From NCBI GenBank assembly GCA_029263615.1, contig JAJUFT010000023.1, positions 1 to 35,812 of the forward strand: a stretch of DNA of 35,812 bases, given 5' to 3'. Below are positions 24,417-34,340 of the stretch, one piece after another (the stretch's first letter is position 1; each line of letters begins with the position of its first letter). The stretch is from Alcaligenaceae bacterium. Its GTDB lineage: Bacteria > Pseudomonadota > Gammaproteobacteria > Burkholderiales > Burkholderiaceae_B. The translations under genes were made by a program, and so were the position numbers. A model generated the notes under the pieces. The model did not search any database. It was given only the letters and a program-made list of their open reading frames with translations, and was not told the DNA's origin.

Positions 24417-25820
24417 ATGCCACAAACCCTGTATGACAAGCTCTGGTCCGCCCACGTGGTGCACCAGGAAGAAGACGGCACCTGTCTGCTGTATATTGAC
24501 CGCCACCTCGTGCACGAGGTCACCAGCCCACAGGCTTTCGAAGGGCTCGCTCTGGCTGGCCGCAAGCCCTGGCGCATCAGCGCCAACCTCGCGGTTGCTG
24601 ACCACAACGTCCCGACTGAAAACCGTGCTGCCGGCATCGACGACCCGGTCTCCCGTCTGCAGATCGAAACGCTCGACGTCAACTGTGCAGAGCACGGCAT
24701 CACCCTGTTCGACATGAAGGACGTCCGCCAGGGCATCGTGCACGTCATCGGGCCCGAGCAAGGGGCCACGCTGCCCGGAATGACGGTGGTTTGTGGCGAC
24801 TCGCATACCAGTACGCACGGCGCCGTCGGTGCGCTTGCCTTCGGCATCGGGACTTCCGAAGTCGAACACGTGCTGGCCACCCAGACCCTGCTCATGAAGA
24901 AGAACAAGAGCATGCTGATCAAGGTGGAAGGCGAATTGCCGCGCGGCTGCACTGCCAAGGACATCGTTCTGCACATCATCGGCCGCATCGGCACGGCGGG
25001 CGGCACGGGTTACGCCATCGAATTCGGCGGCAGCACCATCCGCGACCTGTCCGTCGAAGGCCGGATGACGGTCTGCAACATGGCGATTGAAGCGGGTGCC
25101 CGCTCGGGCATGGTGGCCGTTGACGACAAGACCATCGAATATTTCCGTGGCCGCCCCTACGCCCCCAAGGGCGAAGCCTGGGAACAGGCCGTGGAATACT
25201 GGAAGACGCTGCACTCCGACGAAGGCGCCAAGTTCGACAAGGTCGTCGAAATCAACGCTGCCGACATTGCGCCGCAGGTGACCTGGGGTACCTCCCCCGA
25301 GATGGTTCTCACGATCGAAGATCGTGTTCCCGATCCCGCCCGTGAAACCGACGAAGTCCGTCGCAACGGCATGATTCGCGCACTGTCCTACATGGGACTC
25401 GAGCCCAATACGCCGATCAGCGAAATCAAGATCGACAAAGTGTTCATTGGTTCCTGCACCAACTCCCGCATCGAAGACCTGCGTTCCGCGGCGGAAGTCG
25501 TGCGTGGCCGCAAGGTGGCGGCCAATGTGAAGCAGGCCATGGTAGTTCCGGGCTCGGGCCTGGTCAAAGAGCAGGCCGAACAGGAAGGGCTGGACAAGAT
25601 CTTTCTCGAGGCCGGTTTCGAATGGCGTGAGCCGGGCTGTTCCATGTGTCTTGCCATGAACGCCGACCGTCTGAACCCGGGCGAGCGTTGTGCCTCCACC
25701 TCGAATCGCAACTTCGAAGGCCGGCAGGGGCAGGGCGGTCGCACCCACCTGGTCAGCCCGGCCATGGCCGCTGCCGCAGCGGTGGCAGGCCATTTCGTCG
25801 ACGTTCGCACATTCGGATAG
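24417..25820 (+). CDS. leuC: 3-isopropylmalate dehydratase large subunit
   Basis: The 467 aa protein is the [4Fe-4S] subunit of isopropylmalate isomerase in leucine synthesis. It starts with [15 protein letters not shown] and has [26 protein letters not shown] and the cluster-binding cysteines in FIGSCTNSR and PGCSMC. Length is standard. AGGA at 24405-24408 lies 8 bases before the ATG. leuD follows after 9 bases, so the two subunits are cotranscribed. Confidence 0.97.
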   Translation: MPQTLYDKLWSAHVVHQEEDGTCLLYIDRHLVHEVTSPQAFEGLALAGRKPWRISANLAVADHNVPTENRAAGIDDPVSRLQIETLDVNCAEHGITLFDMKDVRQGIVHVIGPEQGATLPGMTVVCGDSHTSTHGAVGALAFGIGTSEVEHVLATQTLLMKKNKSMLIKVEGELPRGCTAKDIVLHIIGRIGTAGGTGYAIEFGGSTIRDLSVEGRMTVCNMAIEAGARSGMVAVDDKTIEYFRGRPYAPKGEAWEQAVEYWKTLHSDEGAKFDKVVEINAADIAPQVTWGTSPEMVLTIEDRVPDPARETDEVRRNGMIRALSYMGLEPNTPISEIKIDKVFIGSCTNSRIEDLRSAAEVVRGRKVAANVKQAMVVPGSGLVKEQAEQEGLDKIFLEAGFEWREPGCSMCLAMNADRLNPGERCASTSNRNFEGRQGQGGRTHLVSPAMAAAAAVAGHFVDVRTFG

Positions 25821-25829
25821 GAATTCACC

Positions 25830-26480
25830 ATGCAAGCTTTCACCACGCACAAAGGCATTGCTGCACCCCTGGACCGCGCCAATGTCGACACGGACCTCAT
25901 CATCCCCAAGCAGTTCCTCAAGTCCATCAAGCGCACCGGCTTTGGCCCGAACCTGTTCGACGAACTGCGCTATCTGGATCACGGCGAACCGGGGATGGAC
26001 AACAGCAAGCGTCCGCTGAACCCCGACTTCGTGCTCAATCAGCCGCGTTATCAGGGTGCCTCCATCCTGCTGGCACGCGAGAACTTCGGCTGCGGCTCAA
26101 GCCGTGAGCACGCGCCCTGGGCGCTGCTGCAATATGGCTTCCGCGCCATCATTGCCCCGTCCTATGCCGACATTTTCTTCAACAACAGCTTCAAGAACGG
26201 CTTGCTGCCCATCATCCTTCCGGAAGACCAGGTTGCCCAGCTGTTCGAGGAAGTGAATGCCACTCCGGGTTATGAACTCGAGATTGATCTGCCGCGCCAG
26301 GTGGTGGTCAAACCCGATGGCACCGAGCTGCCCTTTCAGGTGGACCCCTTCCGCAAGCACTGTCTGCTCAACGGTCTGGATGACATCGGTCTGACTCTCG
26401 AGAAGGCCGACAAGATTCGCGAATTCGAAGCGCAGCGTCTGGCGCGCTTCCCATGGCTGGTCGGTCAGCCTCAGGCTTGA
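25830..26480 (+). CDS. leuD: 3-isopropylmalate dehydratase small subunit
   Basis: The 216 aa swivelling-domain subunit completes the LeuCD isomerase. It shows the start [30 protein letters not shown] and the catalytic-domain motif [16 protein letters not shown]. Length and motifs are standard. AGGA lies just upstream of the ATG. The transcript is expected to end soon after at the hairpins at 26486-26518 and 26532-26557. Confidence 0.97.
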   Translation: MQAFTTHKGIAAPLDRANVDTDLIIPKQFLKSIKRTGFGPNLFDELRYLDHGEPGMDNSKRPLNPDFVLNQPRYQGASILLARENFGCGSSREHAPWALLQYGFRAIIAPSYADIFFNNSFKNGLLPIILPEDQVAQLFEEVNATPGYELEIDLPRQVVVKPDGTELPFQVDPFRKHCLLNGLDDIGLTLEKADKIREFEAQRLARFPWLVGQPQA

Positions 26481-26485
26481 TCTCG

Positions 26486-26518
26486 CCGTCGTCACCGCGA
26501 AGGTCGCCGTGACGACGG
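26486..26518 (+). other. Hairpin between leuD and leuB
   Basis: CCGTCGTCAC (26486-26495) and GTGACGACGG (26509-26518) form a perfect 10-bp stem with a 13-base loop, just after the leuD stop. It lies 13 bases before the terminator hairpin and has no T-tract itself. Confidence 0.7.
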
Positions 26519-26531
26519 GCCCACGATCATC

Positions 26532-26557
26532 GGGCCGGGCGATACCGGCCCTTTTTT
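26532..26557 (+). terminator. Rho-independent terminator between leuD and leuB
   Basis: GGGCCGG (26532-26538), a 6-base loop and CCGGCCC (26545-26551) form a perfect GC stem followed at once by six T residues (26552-26557). This is a textbook intrinsic terminator. It ends only 27 bases before the leuB start. Confidence 0.9.
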
Positions 26558-26584
26558 ATTGAATACAGAATACGTCAGGACATC

Positions 26585-27661
26585 ATGAGCAAAAAAATCG
26601 CCATTCTTCCGGGTGACGGAATCGGACCGGAAATTACTGAACAGGCCGCACGTGTGCTGGGCGCCCTGGGGCTGGATCTTGAAATGAAGACGGCGGCCGT
26701 GGGCGGAGCTGCCTACGACCTGCATGGTCACCCGCTGCCGCCCGAAACGCTCGAGCTGGCCAAGGCATCCGACGCCATCCTGTTCGGTGCCGTGGGAGAC
26801 TGGAAGTACGACAAACTTGAGCGTGCATTGCGTCCGGAACAGGCGATTCTCGGCCTGCGCAAGGCACTGGGCCTGTTCGCCAATTTGCGTCCCGCCATTC
26901 TGTATCCCCAACTGGCCAATGCGTCATCGCTCAAGCCGGAAATCGTTGCCGGCCTGGACATCCTGATCGTCCGCGAGCTGACCGGTGACATCTACTTCGG
27001 TCAGCCGCGCGGTGTTCGCGAGGTCGAGGATGGCCCCTTCAAGGGCGAGCGGCAGGGCTACGACACCATGCACTATGCGGAATCGGAAGTTCGCCGGATT
27101 GCCCATGTGGCCTTTCAGGCGGCCGCCAAGCGCCAGGGACGTCTGTGCAGCGTCGACAAGGCCAACGTTCTGGAAACCTCGCAGTTCTGGCGTGACATCG
27201 TCATCGACGTGGCGCGTGAATATCCGAACGTCGAACTCTCGCACATGTATGTCGACAACGCCGCCATGCAGCTGGTGCGTGCGCCCAAGGCATTCGACGT
27301 CATCGTGACGGGCAATCTGTTCGGCGACATTCTGTCCGACGAAGCCGCCATGCTGACGGGTTCCATCGGCATGCTGCCTTCTGCCTCCCTGAACGCCTCC
27401 AACCAGGGCCTGTACGAGCCCAGCCATGGTTCCGCGCCCGACATCGCCGGCCAGAACAAGGCGAATCCTCTGGCCACGATTCTGTCGGCAGCCATGCTGC
27501 TGCGCTATTCGCTCGACCTGCCCGAGCAGGCGAACCGGATCGAGACAGCGGTGCAGAAAGTGCTCGAACAGGGCCTGCGCACGGCAGACATCCACGAAGA
27601 GGGAACGGAATTGGTCGGCACCACGCAAATGGGCGACGCCGTTCTCAAGGCATTGTCATAA
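26585..27661 (+). CDS. leuB: 3-isopropylmalate dehydrogenase
   Basis: The 358 aa NAD-dependent enzyme oxidises and decarboxylates 3-isopropylmalate. It shows [11 protein letters not shown] at the N-terminus, [22 protein letters not shown], the [12 protein letters not shown] segment, [10 protein letters not shown] and the NAD site [12 protein letters not shown]. Length is normal. A strong terminator lies just upstream, so it needs either read-through from leuCD or a promoter overlapping the terminator region. asd follows after 49 bases. Confidence 0.97.
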   Translation: MSKKIAILPGDGIGPEITEQAARVLGALGLDLEMKTAAVGGAAYDLHGHPLPPETLELAKASDAILFGAVGDWKYDKLERALRPEQAILGLRKALGLFANLRPAILYPQLANASSLKPEIVAGLDILIVRELTGDIYFGQPRGVREVEDGPFKGERQGYDTMHYAESEVRRIAHVAFQAAAKRQGRLCSVDKANVLETSQFWRDIVIDVAREYPNVELSHMYVDNAAMQLVRAPKAFDVIVTGNLFGDILSDEAAMLTGSIGMLPSASLNASNQGLYEPSHGSAPDIAGQNKANPLATILSAAMLLRYSLDLPEQANRIETAVQKVLEQGLRTADIHEEGTELVGTTQMGDAVLKALS

Positions 27662-27710
27662 AATGTCGACTTAACCCTAAGATTTTATTTTCTTTTCAGG
27701 CGACAGCATC

Positions 27711-28841
27711 ATGAACCAAAGTGTGGGTCTGGTCGGCTGGCGGGGCATGGTCGGATCCGTCCTCATGCAACGCATGCGCGACGAAAACGACTTTTCCTAT
27801 TTCCAGCCGGTGTTCTTCTCGACCAGCAATGCGGGGGGCGCCGCGCCCGAGTGGGCGGACGGAGCAGGTCCCCTGCAAGACGCCTACGACATCGACGCGC
27901 TCGCCAAGCTGCCCATCATCGTGACCGCCCAAGGGGGCGGTTATACGACCGAGGTCTATCCGAAGCTGCGTGCTGCCGGGTGGAACGGTCTCTGGATCGA
28001 CGCCGCCAGCACGTTGCGGATGGCGGACAGCTCCGTGATCGTGCTCGATCCGGTGAACCGTGATGTCATCGACGCTGCTCTGGCGCGGGGCGTCAAGGAA
28101 TTCGTGGGTGGCAACTGCACGGTCAGCTGCATGCTCATGGGCCTGGCCGGGCTGTTCCGTCACGATCTGGTCGAGTGGATGACCTCCATGACCTACCAGG
28201 CGGCGTCGGGCGGCGGTGCGCAGCACATGCGCGAGCTTCTGACCCAGTTTGGGCTGCTCAATGCTGCGGTCAAGCCGCTGCTGGACGACCCGGCGTCGGC
28301 CATTCTCGAGATCGATCGTGGCGTGCTTGCAACACAAAAAGATCCTTCTTTGCCGCGCGAGCACTTCGGCGTGCCGCTCGGGGGCAACCTCATTCCCTGG
28401 ATCGATTCCGATCTGCAGAACGGCGTGTCCCGCGAGGAATGGAAGGGCGGCGTTGAAACCAACAAGATCCTCGGTCGTGTCGAAGGGTCCGACAAGGCGC
28501 CTGTGCCCATTGACGGCCTGTGCGTGCGCATTGGTGCCATGCGCTGCCATAGCCAGGCATTGACGATCAAGCTGCGCCGCGACGTGCCTCTGGATGAAAT
28601 CGTCGACATCGTGCGCGAGGGCACGCAGTGGGCCAAGGTTGTGCCCAACACGCGTGAAGACTCCATGCGCGATTTGACGCCCGTGGCCGTGACCGGTACG
28701 CTCGACATTCCCGTCGGACGTATGCGCAAGCTGTCCATGGGTCCCGAGTATCTCAGCGCGTTCACGGTGGGCGACCAGCTGTTGTGGGGTGCCGCCGAAC
28801 CGCTGCGTCGCATGTTACGTATTGCCCTGGGTGAACTATAA
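27711..28841 (+). CDS. asd: Aspartate-semialdehyde dehydrogenase
   Basis: The 376 aa NADPH-dependent enzyme makes aspartate semialdehyde from aspartyl phosphate, feeding lysine, threonine, methionine and diaminopimelate. It has [18 protein letters not shown] at the N-terminus (NADP site), the active cysteine in GGNCTVSC (Cys136), and the [11 protein letters not shown] segment. This is the proteobacterial long form. A TAAAAT at 27659-27664, overlapping the leuB stop, is a possible -10 box. The short gap holds no other gene. The fimV-like gene begins 4 bases after the stop. Confidence 0.96.
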   Translation: MNQSVGLVGWRGMVGSVLMQRMRDENDFSYFQPVFFSTSNAGGAAPEWADGAGPLQDAYDIDALAKLPIIVTAQGGGYTTEVYPKLRAAGWNGLWIDAASTLRMADSSVIVLDPVNRDVIDAALARGVKEFVGGNCTVSCMLMGLAGLFRHDLVEWMTSMTYQAASGGGAQHMRELLTQFGLLNAAVKPLLDDPASAILEIDRGVLATQKDPSLPREHFGVPLGGNLIPWIDSDLQNGVSREEWKGGVETNKILGRVEGSDKAPVPIDGLCVRIGAMRCHSQALTIKLRRDVPLDEIVDIVREGTQWAKVVPNTREDSMRDLTPVAVTGTLDIPVGRMRKLSMGPEYLSAFTVGDQLLWGAAEPLRRMLRIALGEL

Positions 28842-28845
28842 GAAT

Positions 28846-30915
28846 ATGCAGATGTCGCGTCGCGGTTCCGGTCCGGTCGCTCCGGCCATTCATGCCAGCC
28901 ATGGGCCGGTGCACGGGGCCCGTTCTTTGCGACAACGGCGAAGGCCAGGCCGCCTGTCACAACTGATTGCGGCTTCACTGTTCACCGCGACTTTCTGCAT
29001 CACCTCGGCGGAAGCGGCCAGTTTCGGGCACTCGCGGATACTTTCCGCGCCCGGGGAGCCGCTTCTGCTCGAGATTCCCGTCGCTCAGCTCGATCCGCAG
29101 GAAATTGACAGTCTGCGCGCCATGCCGGCCCCCGCTGAAGCCTGGCGCGCAGCAGGCATGACGCCACCGGTTCCGCTGGAATCCATGCGGCTGGTCCTGC
29201 TCGACGGGTTGCGACCCGACGTCAAAGTCATTCAGCTGCGTTCGTCTCATCCGGTCTCACAACCGATCGTCGATGTCCTTATCGATGTACGCAGTGTGAC
29301 GGGGCAGCAGCGTTACCAGGTCAGCCTGGTTGCGCACGCCGATACAAACGTCATTCTGCGCCCTGAAAGCGGTCGGCTGAAAGACGCGCGCGTCATCGAT
29401 GGCAAGGGGGCCCTGGTACCTGCAACCGGTCAGGCTCCGGCCGGCCGGCAGATCGTCGTGCGACCCGGCGACACGCTGTTCGCCATTGCACGACGCAATG
29501 CGGTCGAAGGGGTGTCCGTCTACCAGATGATGATCGCCCTGCAACGCAGTAACCCGCACGCCTTCATTCAGGACAACGTCAATCTCGTCAGGGCCGGTGC
29601 CACGTTGAGCATGCCGGGCATGGATGTGCTCACGGCCTTGTCCGATCGCGAGGCCCGCCGAATTTTTCAGCAACATGCCCAGGCCTTTGCCCTGTGGCGC
29701 CAACGGGGTGGAACGGTCGCAGCGGCCGCCGCGTCCACCGTCGCCGCGGCAGCGCAAGGGGAAGTGGCAGCCACCACTCCCGAGCCTGCCGGCATTGCAG
29801 ACGCTTCCGCCACCGCTCAGAGTGGTGATGTGCTCAAGCTTTCGGGCACCCGTGCACCGACGCCCAATGGCGCTGGCGGCCATGGGGCAGGGGTGAACGC
29901 AGGCGGCGATGGGGCAGGGGGCAATGGCCGCGGGTCGGCGCCCGTCAGTCTGCTGGCCGCATCCGGCGCCCTCGCTTCTGACGCCGCCACCCACGATGCG
30001 TCCGAACTCAGTGCCTCCGGGTCGCAAGGCAATTCAGACGCGGGTTCCGACGCAAACTCCGGTGCGGCGGGGGCGACTGCCGGCGCCGTCGGCACGCTGG
30101 CCGATTCCGACGACGAGGCGGCTCGTCAGAAGCGGATCGAGGAATCCAAGAAGCGCATTCTCGAGCTGGAAGATAATGTGCGGCATCTGAACCAGGCCTT
30201 GCAAAAGCAGGGGCACGTGGCTGCCGAGGCGGCATTGGAAGGTGCTCGCAGCGTCACGGATGTCATCAAGGAAGTCATCAACCTGGTCGATTCCGAGCAG
30301 GAAGGAGAACCGGCTGAGGGTACAGCTTCCTCGACATCGGGGCCATCGGCCGAGAGCGCTTCTTCTGCGGGCGGCAACGCGGCCGCTGGGTCAGGGCAGA
30401 GCGCTGCGGGTACAGGCACGGCCCCGGCGTCGCCGGGTGCTGCTGATTCCCGCGAGGGTTCCGCTGCGCCCGCCGGTTCATCGGGTGGTTCCGCCGTCGG
30501 CAGCGCCGGAGGATCCGGTGCGTCAGACGCCGCACCGGGCGCGGGTTCTGCAGGCGGCGCGTCCGCCGGCTCGTCTGCCGCAGTAGGCTCTGGTGCCGAT
30601 TCCGGGGCTTCCGGTTCGGCTTCCGCGCGCGATGCTTCGCTTTCCGCCAGCAGCGCATCGAGCTCGCCGGCATCCCGGGCAGCGCCGGAAAAAGCGTCCG
30701 GTTCGTGGCTGAAGGAAAACATGATGTGGCTGATCGGTGCCGGTATCGGCTTGCTGGTCCTGATTGTTGCCTGGCTGTTGCGTCGCATGAGCGCATCGCG
30801 CGAAGATCGCTTCGAAAGCGACAGCCCCATCAGCGATACCATGCTTCAAGAGAAGCTCCGGGAAATCGACCTCGATCTCGATCGTCCGCCCGGCGACAGC
30901 CGACGCGGGTCCTGA
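28846..30915 (+). CDS. fimV: FimV-like LysM-domain membrane protein
   Basis: The 689 aa protein has a long Arg-rich n-region and a signal peptide or anchor (about residues 37-60, ending AEA-A), a FimV N-terminal domain (ASFGHSRILSAPGEPLLLEIPV onward), a LysM domain at about 200-265 (IVVRPGDTLFAIARR), a low-complexity Gly/Ser/Ala region (about 320-415 and 480-615), a coiled coil near 423-450 and one membrane segment near 627-646. The cytoplasmic tail is only about 40 residues and lacks the TPR-containing FimV C-terminal domain. FimV proteins are peptidoglycan-binding hubs for polar localisation and type IV pili. ATGs at 28846 and 28852 are both possible; no clear ribosome site is seen, so coupling to asd is likely. 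The position between asd and truA is typical for Burkholderiales. Confidence 0.88.
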   Translation: MQMSRRGSGPVAPAIHASHGPVHGARSLRQRRRPGRLSQLIAASLFTATFCITSAEAASFGHSRILSAPGEPLLLEIPVAQLDPQEIDSLRAMPAPAEAWRAAGMTPPVPLESMRLVLLDGLRPDVKVIQLRSSHPVSQPIVDVLIDVRSVTGQQRYQVSLVAHADTNVILRPESGRLKDARVIDGKGALVPATGQAPAGRQIVVRPGDTLFAIARRNAVEGVSVYQMMIALQRSNPHAFIQDNVNLVRAGATLSMPGMDVLTALSDREARRIFQQHAQAFALWRQRGGTVAAAAASTVAAAAQGEVAATTPEPAGIADASATAQSGDVLKLSGTRAPTPNGAGGHGAGVNAGGDGAGGNGRGSAPVSLLAASGALASDAATHDASELSASGSQGNSDAGSDANSGAAGATAGAVGTLADSDDEAARQKRIEESKKRILELEDNVRHLNQALQKQGHVAAEAALEGARSVTDVIKEVINLVDSEQEGEPAEGTASSTSGPSAESASSAGGNAAAGSGQSAAGTGTAPASPGAADSREGSAAPAGSSGGSAVGSAGGSGASDAAPGAGSAGGASAGSSAAVGSGADSGASGSASARDASLSASSASSSPASRAAPEKASGSWLKENMMWLIGAGIGLLVLIVAWLLRRMSASREDRFESDSPISDTMLQEKLREIDLDLDRPPGDSRRGS

Positions 30916-30918
30916 GCG

Positions 30919-31740
30919 ATGGCGCGCATAGCGCTTGGGCTGGCTTACGACGGCGCACCCTGGCTGGGCTGGCAGACACAGCCCGGCGGGCGTACGGTGC
31001 AAGATCAGCTCGAAGCGGCCCTCGCCTCGTTTCTGGTTTGCAAGGTCGACACCATTTGTGCAGGGCGCACCGATACGGGCGTTCACGCCTTCGAACAGGT
31101 CGTTCACCTGGACAGCCCCGTCGAACGGCGCATGGAGTCGTGGGTGAGGGGGCTAAACGCCTTGCTGCCGCCCTCCATCCGTGTGCAGTGGGCCTGCGCG
31201 GTGGCCGAGCATTTTCACGCCCGTTTTTCTGCCCAGGCGCGCAGCTATTTCTACCTTCTGCGTGCGCACCGGGTGGCTAGTCCGATCCTGCACGGCAAGG
31301 TGGGCTGGACCCACTATCCGCTCTCGCTGGAGCCCATGCGTGAGGCCGCCTGCCTGCTGCTGGGTGAACATGATTTCAGCGCCTTTCGTTCGTCCGAATG
31401 CCAGGCGGCCAGCCCGGTGCGGCGTCTCGATCGTCTCGACATCGGGCAGCAGGGCGATTTCTACATTTTTCGATTCCGCGCGAACGCCTTTCTTCACCAT
31501 ATGGTGCGCAACCTGATGGGCGCATTGGTGGAGGTCGGCAAGGGCAAATACCCGCCTTCCTGGGTGGGCGAGTTGCTGGCTGCGCGCGACCGGCGCAAAG
31601 GGCCGGCCACTTTTTCGCCCGCGGGGCTCTACCTGGCACGTGCGGAATATCCGCCAGAATTCGCACTGCCTTCCGTTCCCGAGTCGGCATCGCTGCTGAG
31701 CCATCTGGGCATCCCCTTCCCCGGGCCCGTGGCCGGATGA
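30919..31740 (+). CDS. truA: tRNA pseudouridine(38-40) synthase TruA
   Basis: The 273 aa enzyme isomerises uridines 38-40 in the anticodon arm of tRNAs. It has the N-terminal [17 protein letters not shown], the catalytic motif [10 protein letters not shown] with the nucleophilic aspartate at residue 52, and the [22 protein letters not shown] segment. Length is standard. It starts 3 bases after the fimV stop, the common order in Burkholderiales. Confidence 0.95.
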   Translation: MARIALGLAYDGAPWLGWQTQPGGRTVQDQLEAALASFLVCKVDTICAGRTDTGVHAFEQVVHLDSPVERRMESWVRGLNALLPPSIRVQWACAVAEHFHARFSAQARSYFYLLRAHRVASPILHGKVGWTHYPLSLEPMREAACLLLGEHDFSAFRSSECQAASPVRRLDRLDIGQQGDFYIFRFRANAFLHHMVRNLMGALVEVGKGKYPPSWVGELLAARDRRKGPATFSPAGLYLARAEYPPEFALPSVPESASLLSHLGIPFPGPVAG

Positions 31741-31889
31741 ATTCCCCGCCCGCGTGGGGTTGATGTCGTCGCCCCTACCGGTACCGGCCCATCGTCCTCG
31801 ACACGCGGACAAGTTCCCGAGCTGCCACTGCTTTCAAGAGCAAAAGCGCATCGGGACTGATCCCAAGCGCGTCCACGGGACCGTTACGC

Positions 31890-31895
31890 TAAAAT
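31890..31895 (+). promoter_or_regulatory. Candidate -10 box for the TRAP transporter genes
   Basis: TAAAAT lies 36 bases before the dctQ-like start in the 190-base gap after truA. No good -35 box was found. The rest of the gap shows no gene or strong repeat. Confidence 0.35.
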
Positions 31896-31930
31896 CGGCG
31901 GGTTTTGCATCCAAGACACAAGGGTCGGCA

Positions 31931-32554
31931 ATGAATTTCTTACTGGCGATATCGCGCCTGATCGATGCGCTCAACGAACGCGTCGGGCGAACGGTATTGT
32001 GGCTCACGCTCATCGTGGTCGTCGTGAGCGCCGCCAATGCGGTGAGTCGCAAGGCATTCCACATCAGCTCGAATGCTTGGCTGGAATTGCAGTGGTACCT
32101 GTTCGGCGCCATCTTCCTGCTCGCTTCCGGGTATACCTACCTGCGCAATGAACACGTGCGAGTGGACGCTCTGGCGGCGAAGTTCCCGCCCCGGGTCCAG
32201 GCCTTCATCGAAGTGCTGGGGGTGCTGTTCTTTCTGCTGCCCGCTGCCGGCTTGGTCTTCTGGCTCTCCCTTCCGTACTTTTACGAGTCCTGGCGCTTGC
32301 AGGAGCTGTCATCCAATACGGGAGGGCTGATCCGCTGGCCCGCGAAATTGTTGATCCCCGTCGGCTTTGGTTTGCTCATTCTCAGTGGCATGTCGCGGCT
32401 GATCCGCTGTATCGCCTTCCTCGCAGGGAAGGCGGACAACCCTCTCCAGGTTGCCCGCATCAAGTCGGCGGAAGAAGAATTGGCCGAGGAAATCCAGCGG
32501 CAACAGGAAGCCCGGGAGCGGGCAGCGGCTAACGGCACGGCGGAAGGGCGTTGA
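31931..32554 (+). CDS. dctQ: TRAP transporter small permease (DctQ family)
   Basis: The 207 aa protein has four membrane segments and DctQ features: NAVSRKAFHISSNAWLELQWYLF, then YTYLRNEHVRVD, and a third-fourth segment pair ending near residue 170. A charged Glu/Arg-rich C-terminal tail follows. It is the small membrane subunit that couples to DctM for sodium-driven uptake of an acid. The ATG at 31931 has AGGG at 31921-31924 upstream; the longer frame from 31754 covers non-coding leader. dctM follows after 2 bases. No TRAP binding-protein gene is present in this window. Confidence 0.9.
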   Translation: MNFLLAISRLIDALNERVGRTVLWLTLIVVVVSAANAVSRKAFHISSNAWLELQWYLFGAIFLLASGYTYLRNEHVRVDALAAKFPPRVQAFIEVLGVLFFLLPAAGLVFWLSLPYFYESWRLQELSSNTGGLIRWPAKLLIPVGFGLLILSGMSRLIRCIAFLAGKADNPLQVARIKSAEEELAEEIQRQQEARERAAANGTAEGR

Positions 32555-32556
32555 TC

Positions 32557-34308
32557 ATGGAGTTCATTGTGTCCAACCTGGCGCCCATCATGTTCGCCAA
32601 TCTGGTGATCTTCCTGTTGCTGGGTTTCCCCGTGGCCTTCACCCTGGCCGCCGTGGGCGTGCTGTACGGCCTGGTCGCCATTGAGTTCGGGCTGATGCAA
32701 CCTGCGCTCTTCCAGGCGCTGCCCAATCGCGTGTTCGGCATCATTTCCAATGACACCTTGCTGGCCGTGCCGTTCTTCACCCTGATGGGCCTAATATTGG
32801 AACGGTCGGGCATGGCAGAGGATCTTCTCGAGACGGTCGGCCATTTGTTCGGCCCCATTCGCGGCGGGCTGGCGATTGCCGTCGTGGTGGTGGGCGCCAT
32901 GCTCGCCGCCACCACGGGTGTGGTGTCGGCTTCCGTGATCTCCATGGGGCTGATCTCGCTACCCATCATGCTGCGCTATGGTTACGATCGGCGCCTGGCC
33001 ACTGGGGTGATTGCGGCCTCGGGTACGTTGTCGCAGATTGTTCCGCCTTCCATCGTGCTGATCATTCTGGCTGACCAGCTGGGCCGTTCCATTGGCGACA
33101 TGTACCGCGGCGCAATGGTGCCCGGTCTGGTGCTGGCCATGACGTATATCCTGTACGTGGTGGTCATGAGTCTGCTCCGCCCCGGCTCGGCACCGGCGCT
33201 GCCCAAGGAAGCCCGCATTTACGACCGTCCAGACGGGTCGCGCGGGCTGAAGTCGCTGGCTGTGCTGACGCTGATTTCCGCTGTCGTGGCCTATTTCGGC
33301 GAGGAATGGTATTTCCATTCGCGCGACAATATCCCCATCGACGAACGGGTCGTCATCGTTCTGCTGATCTGGGGGGTGACATCCTGGATCATTGCACTGG
33401 TCAATCGGGCGCTGCGGCTCAGGCTGCTTTCTGAAATTGCGGAACGCGTCACCTTCGTGATGATTCCGCCGCTGTTCCTGATTTTCCTGGTGCTGGGAAC
33501 AATCTTCATTGGTGTGGCCACGCCGACCGAAGGGGGGGCCATGGGGGCCGTGGGGGCCTTGGTGATGGCCGTCATGCGTGGTCGCTTCTCCTGGAGCCTG
33601 CTGCGTCAGGCCATGGACACCACCACCAAACTGTCGTGCTTTGTGGTGTTCATTCTGGTGGGGTCCACCGTGTTCAGCCTGAGCTTCCGCGGCATCAATG
33701 GCGATCTCTGGGTGGAGGAACTGCTCATCGGCATGCCGGGCGGCGAGTGGGGCTTTCTCATTTTCGTCAGCGTGCTGATCTTCGTGCTCGCCTTCTTCCT
33801 CGATTTCTTCGAACTGGCCTTCATCATTGTGCCGCTGGTGGGACCGGTGGCGGAGAAACTCGGGATCGACCTGATCTGGTTCGGTGTGCTGCTGGCAGTC
33901 AACATGCAGACCTCCTTCATGCACCCGCCTTTCGGTTTCGCGCTGTTCTTCCTGCGATCCGTCGCGCCTCGCGAAGACTATCGCGACAAGGTCACGGGCA
34001 AGATGGTGGCCAAGGTGACCACGGGGCAGATCTACTGGGGGTCGGTGCCGTTCATCGTCATTCAGTTGTTGATGGTCGCCGCCGTGATGCTGTTCCCGGG
34101 TATGGTCACACATTACAAGGCCGATTGGAGTACGGTGGACCCCTCTACCGTTGAATTCGGGATGGATAACGTCTACGGATCGGACACCTATGGTGACCCG
34201 TCCTCGATGTTTGGCGGCTCTGATCCGGCCGCTGAATTTGGTGCTCCGCCCGCGGATGCGCCTGCGCCCGAGAATAATTCCAATGATCCTGCGGCCATGT
34301 TCCGCTAA
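32557..34308 (+). CDS. dctM: TRAP transporter large permease (DctM family)
   Basis: The 583 aa protein is longer than the usual ~430 aa DctM. It has 12 or more membrane segments with DctM motifs: ANLVIFLLLGFPVAFTLAAVG, VPFFTLMGLILERSGMAEDL, AATTGVVSASVISMGLISLP, SGTLSQIVPPSIVLIILADQ and GVATPTEGGAMGAVGA. The extra length is a central insert (about residues 215-285) and a Pro/Asp/Ala-rich C-terminal tail of about 65 residues. This long form resembles the DctM group labelled mannitol/chloroaromatic compound transport. The ATG at 32557 is chosen over the TTG at 32551. Substrate is unknown. Confidence 0.9.
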   Translation: MEFIVSNLAPIMFANLVIFLLLGFPVAFTLAAVGVLYGLVAIEFGLMQPALFQALPNRVFGIISNDTLLAVPFFTLMGLILERSGMAEDLLETVGHLFGPIRGGLAIAVVVVGAMLAATTGVVSASVISMGLISLPIMLRYGYDRRLATGVIAASGTLSQIVPPSIVLIILADQLGRSIGDMYRGAMVPGLVLAMTYILYVVVMSLLRPGSAPALPKEARIYDRPDGSRGLKSLAVLTLISAVVAYFGEEWYFHSRDNIPIDERVVIVLLIWGVTSWIIALVNRALRLRLLSEIAERVTFVMIPPLFLIFLVLGTIFIGVATPTEGGAMGAVGALVMAVMRGRFSWSLLRQAMDTTTKLSCFVVFILVGSTVFSLSFRGINGDLWVEELLIGMPGGEWGFLIFVSVLIFVLAFFLDFFELAFIIVPLVGPVAEKLGIDLIWFGVLLAVNMQTSFMHPPFGFALFFLRSVAPREDYRDKVTGKMVAKVTTGQIYWGSVPFIVIQLLMVAAVMLFPGMVTHYKADWSTVDPSTVEFGMDNVYGSDTYGDPSSMFGGSDPAAEFGAPPADAPAPENNSNDPAAMFR

Positions 34309-34340
34309 CGTAGACTCTGAACTGGAGACCAGAAGCAGAT

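Noticed and set aside
24297..25982. 561-codon open frame on the minus strand
   Set aside because: Exactly opposite leuC, whose identity is certain; His/Asp/Gly-rich antisense sequence.
29860..29935. Short GGGGCAGGGG-like repeats inside fimV considered as a repeat array
   Set aside because: They are in-frame low-complexity codons for Gly and Ala with no constant repeat and spacer pattern; not a CRISPR or tandem array.
30126..30842. 238-codon acidic, Pro/Ala/Glu-rich frame on the minus strand
   Set aside because: It mirrors the low-complexity Gly/Ser/Ala part of fimV. Its apparent repeat composition comes from GC-rich codons read backwards.
31741..31930. Possible N-terminal extension of dctQ from 31754
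   Set aside because: The extension has no DctQ-like sequence or ribosome site and covers a candidate -10 box; the ATG at 31931 fits the family start.
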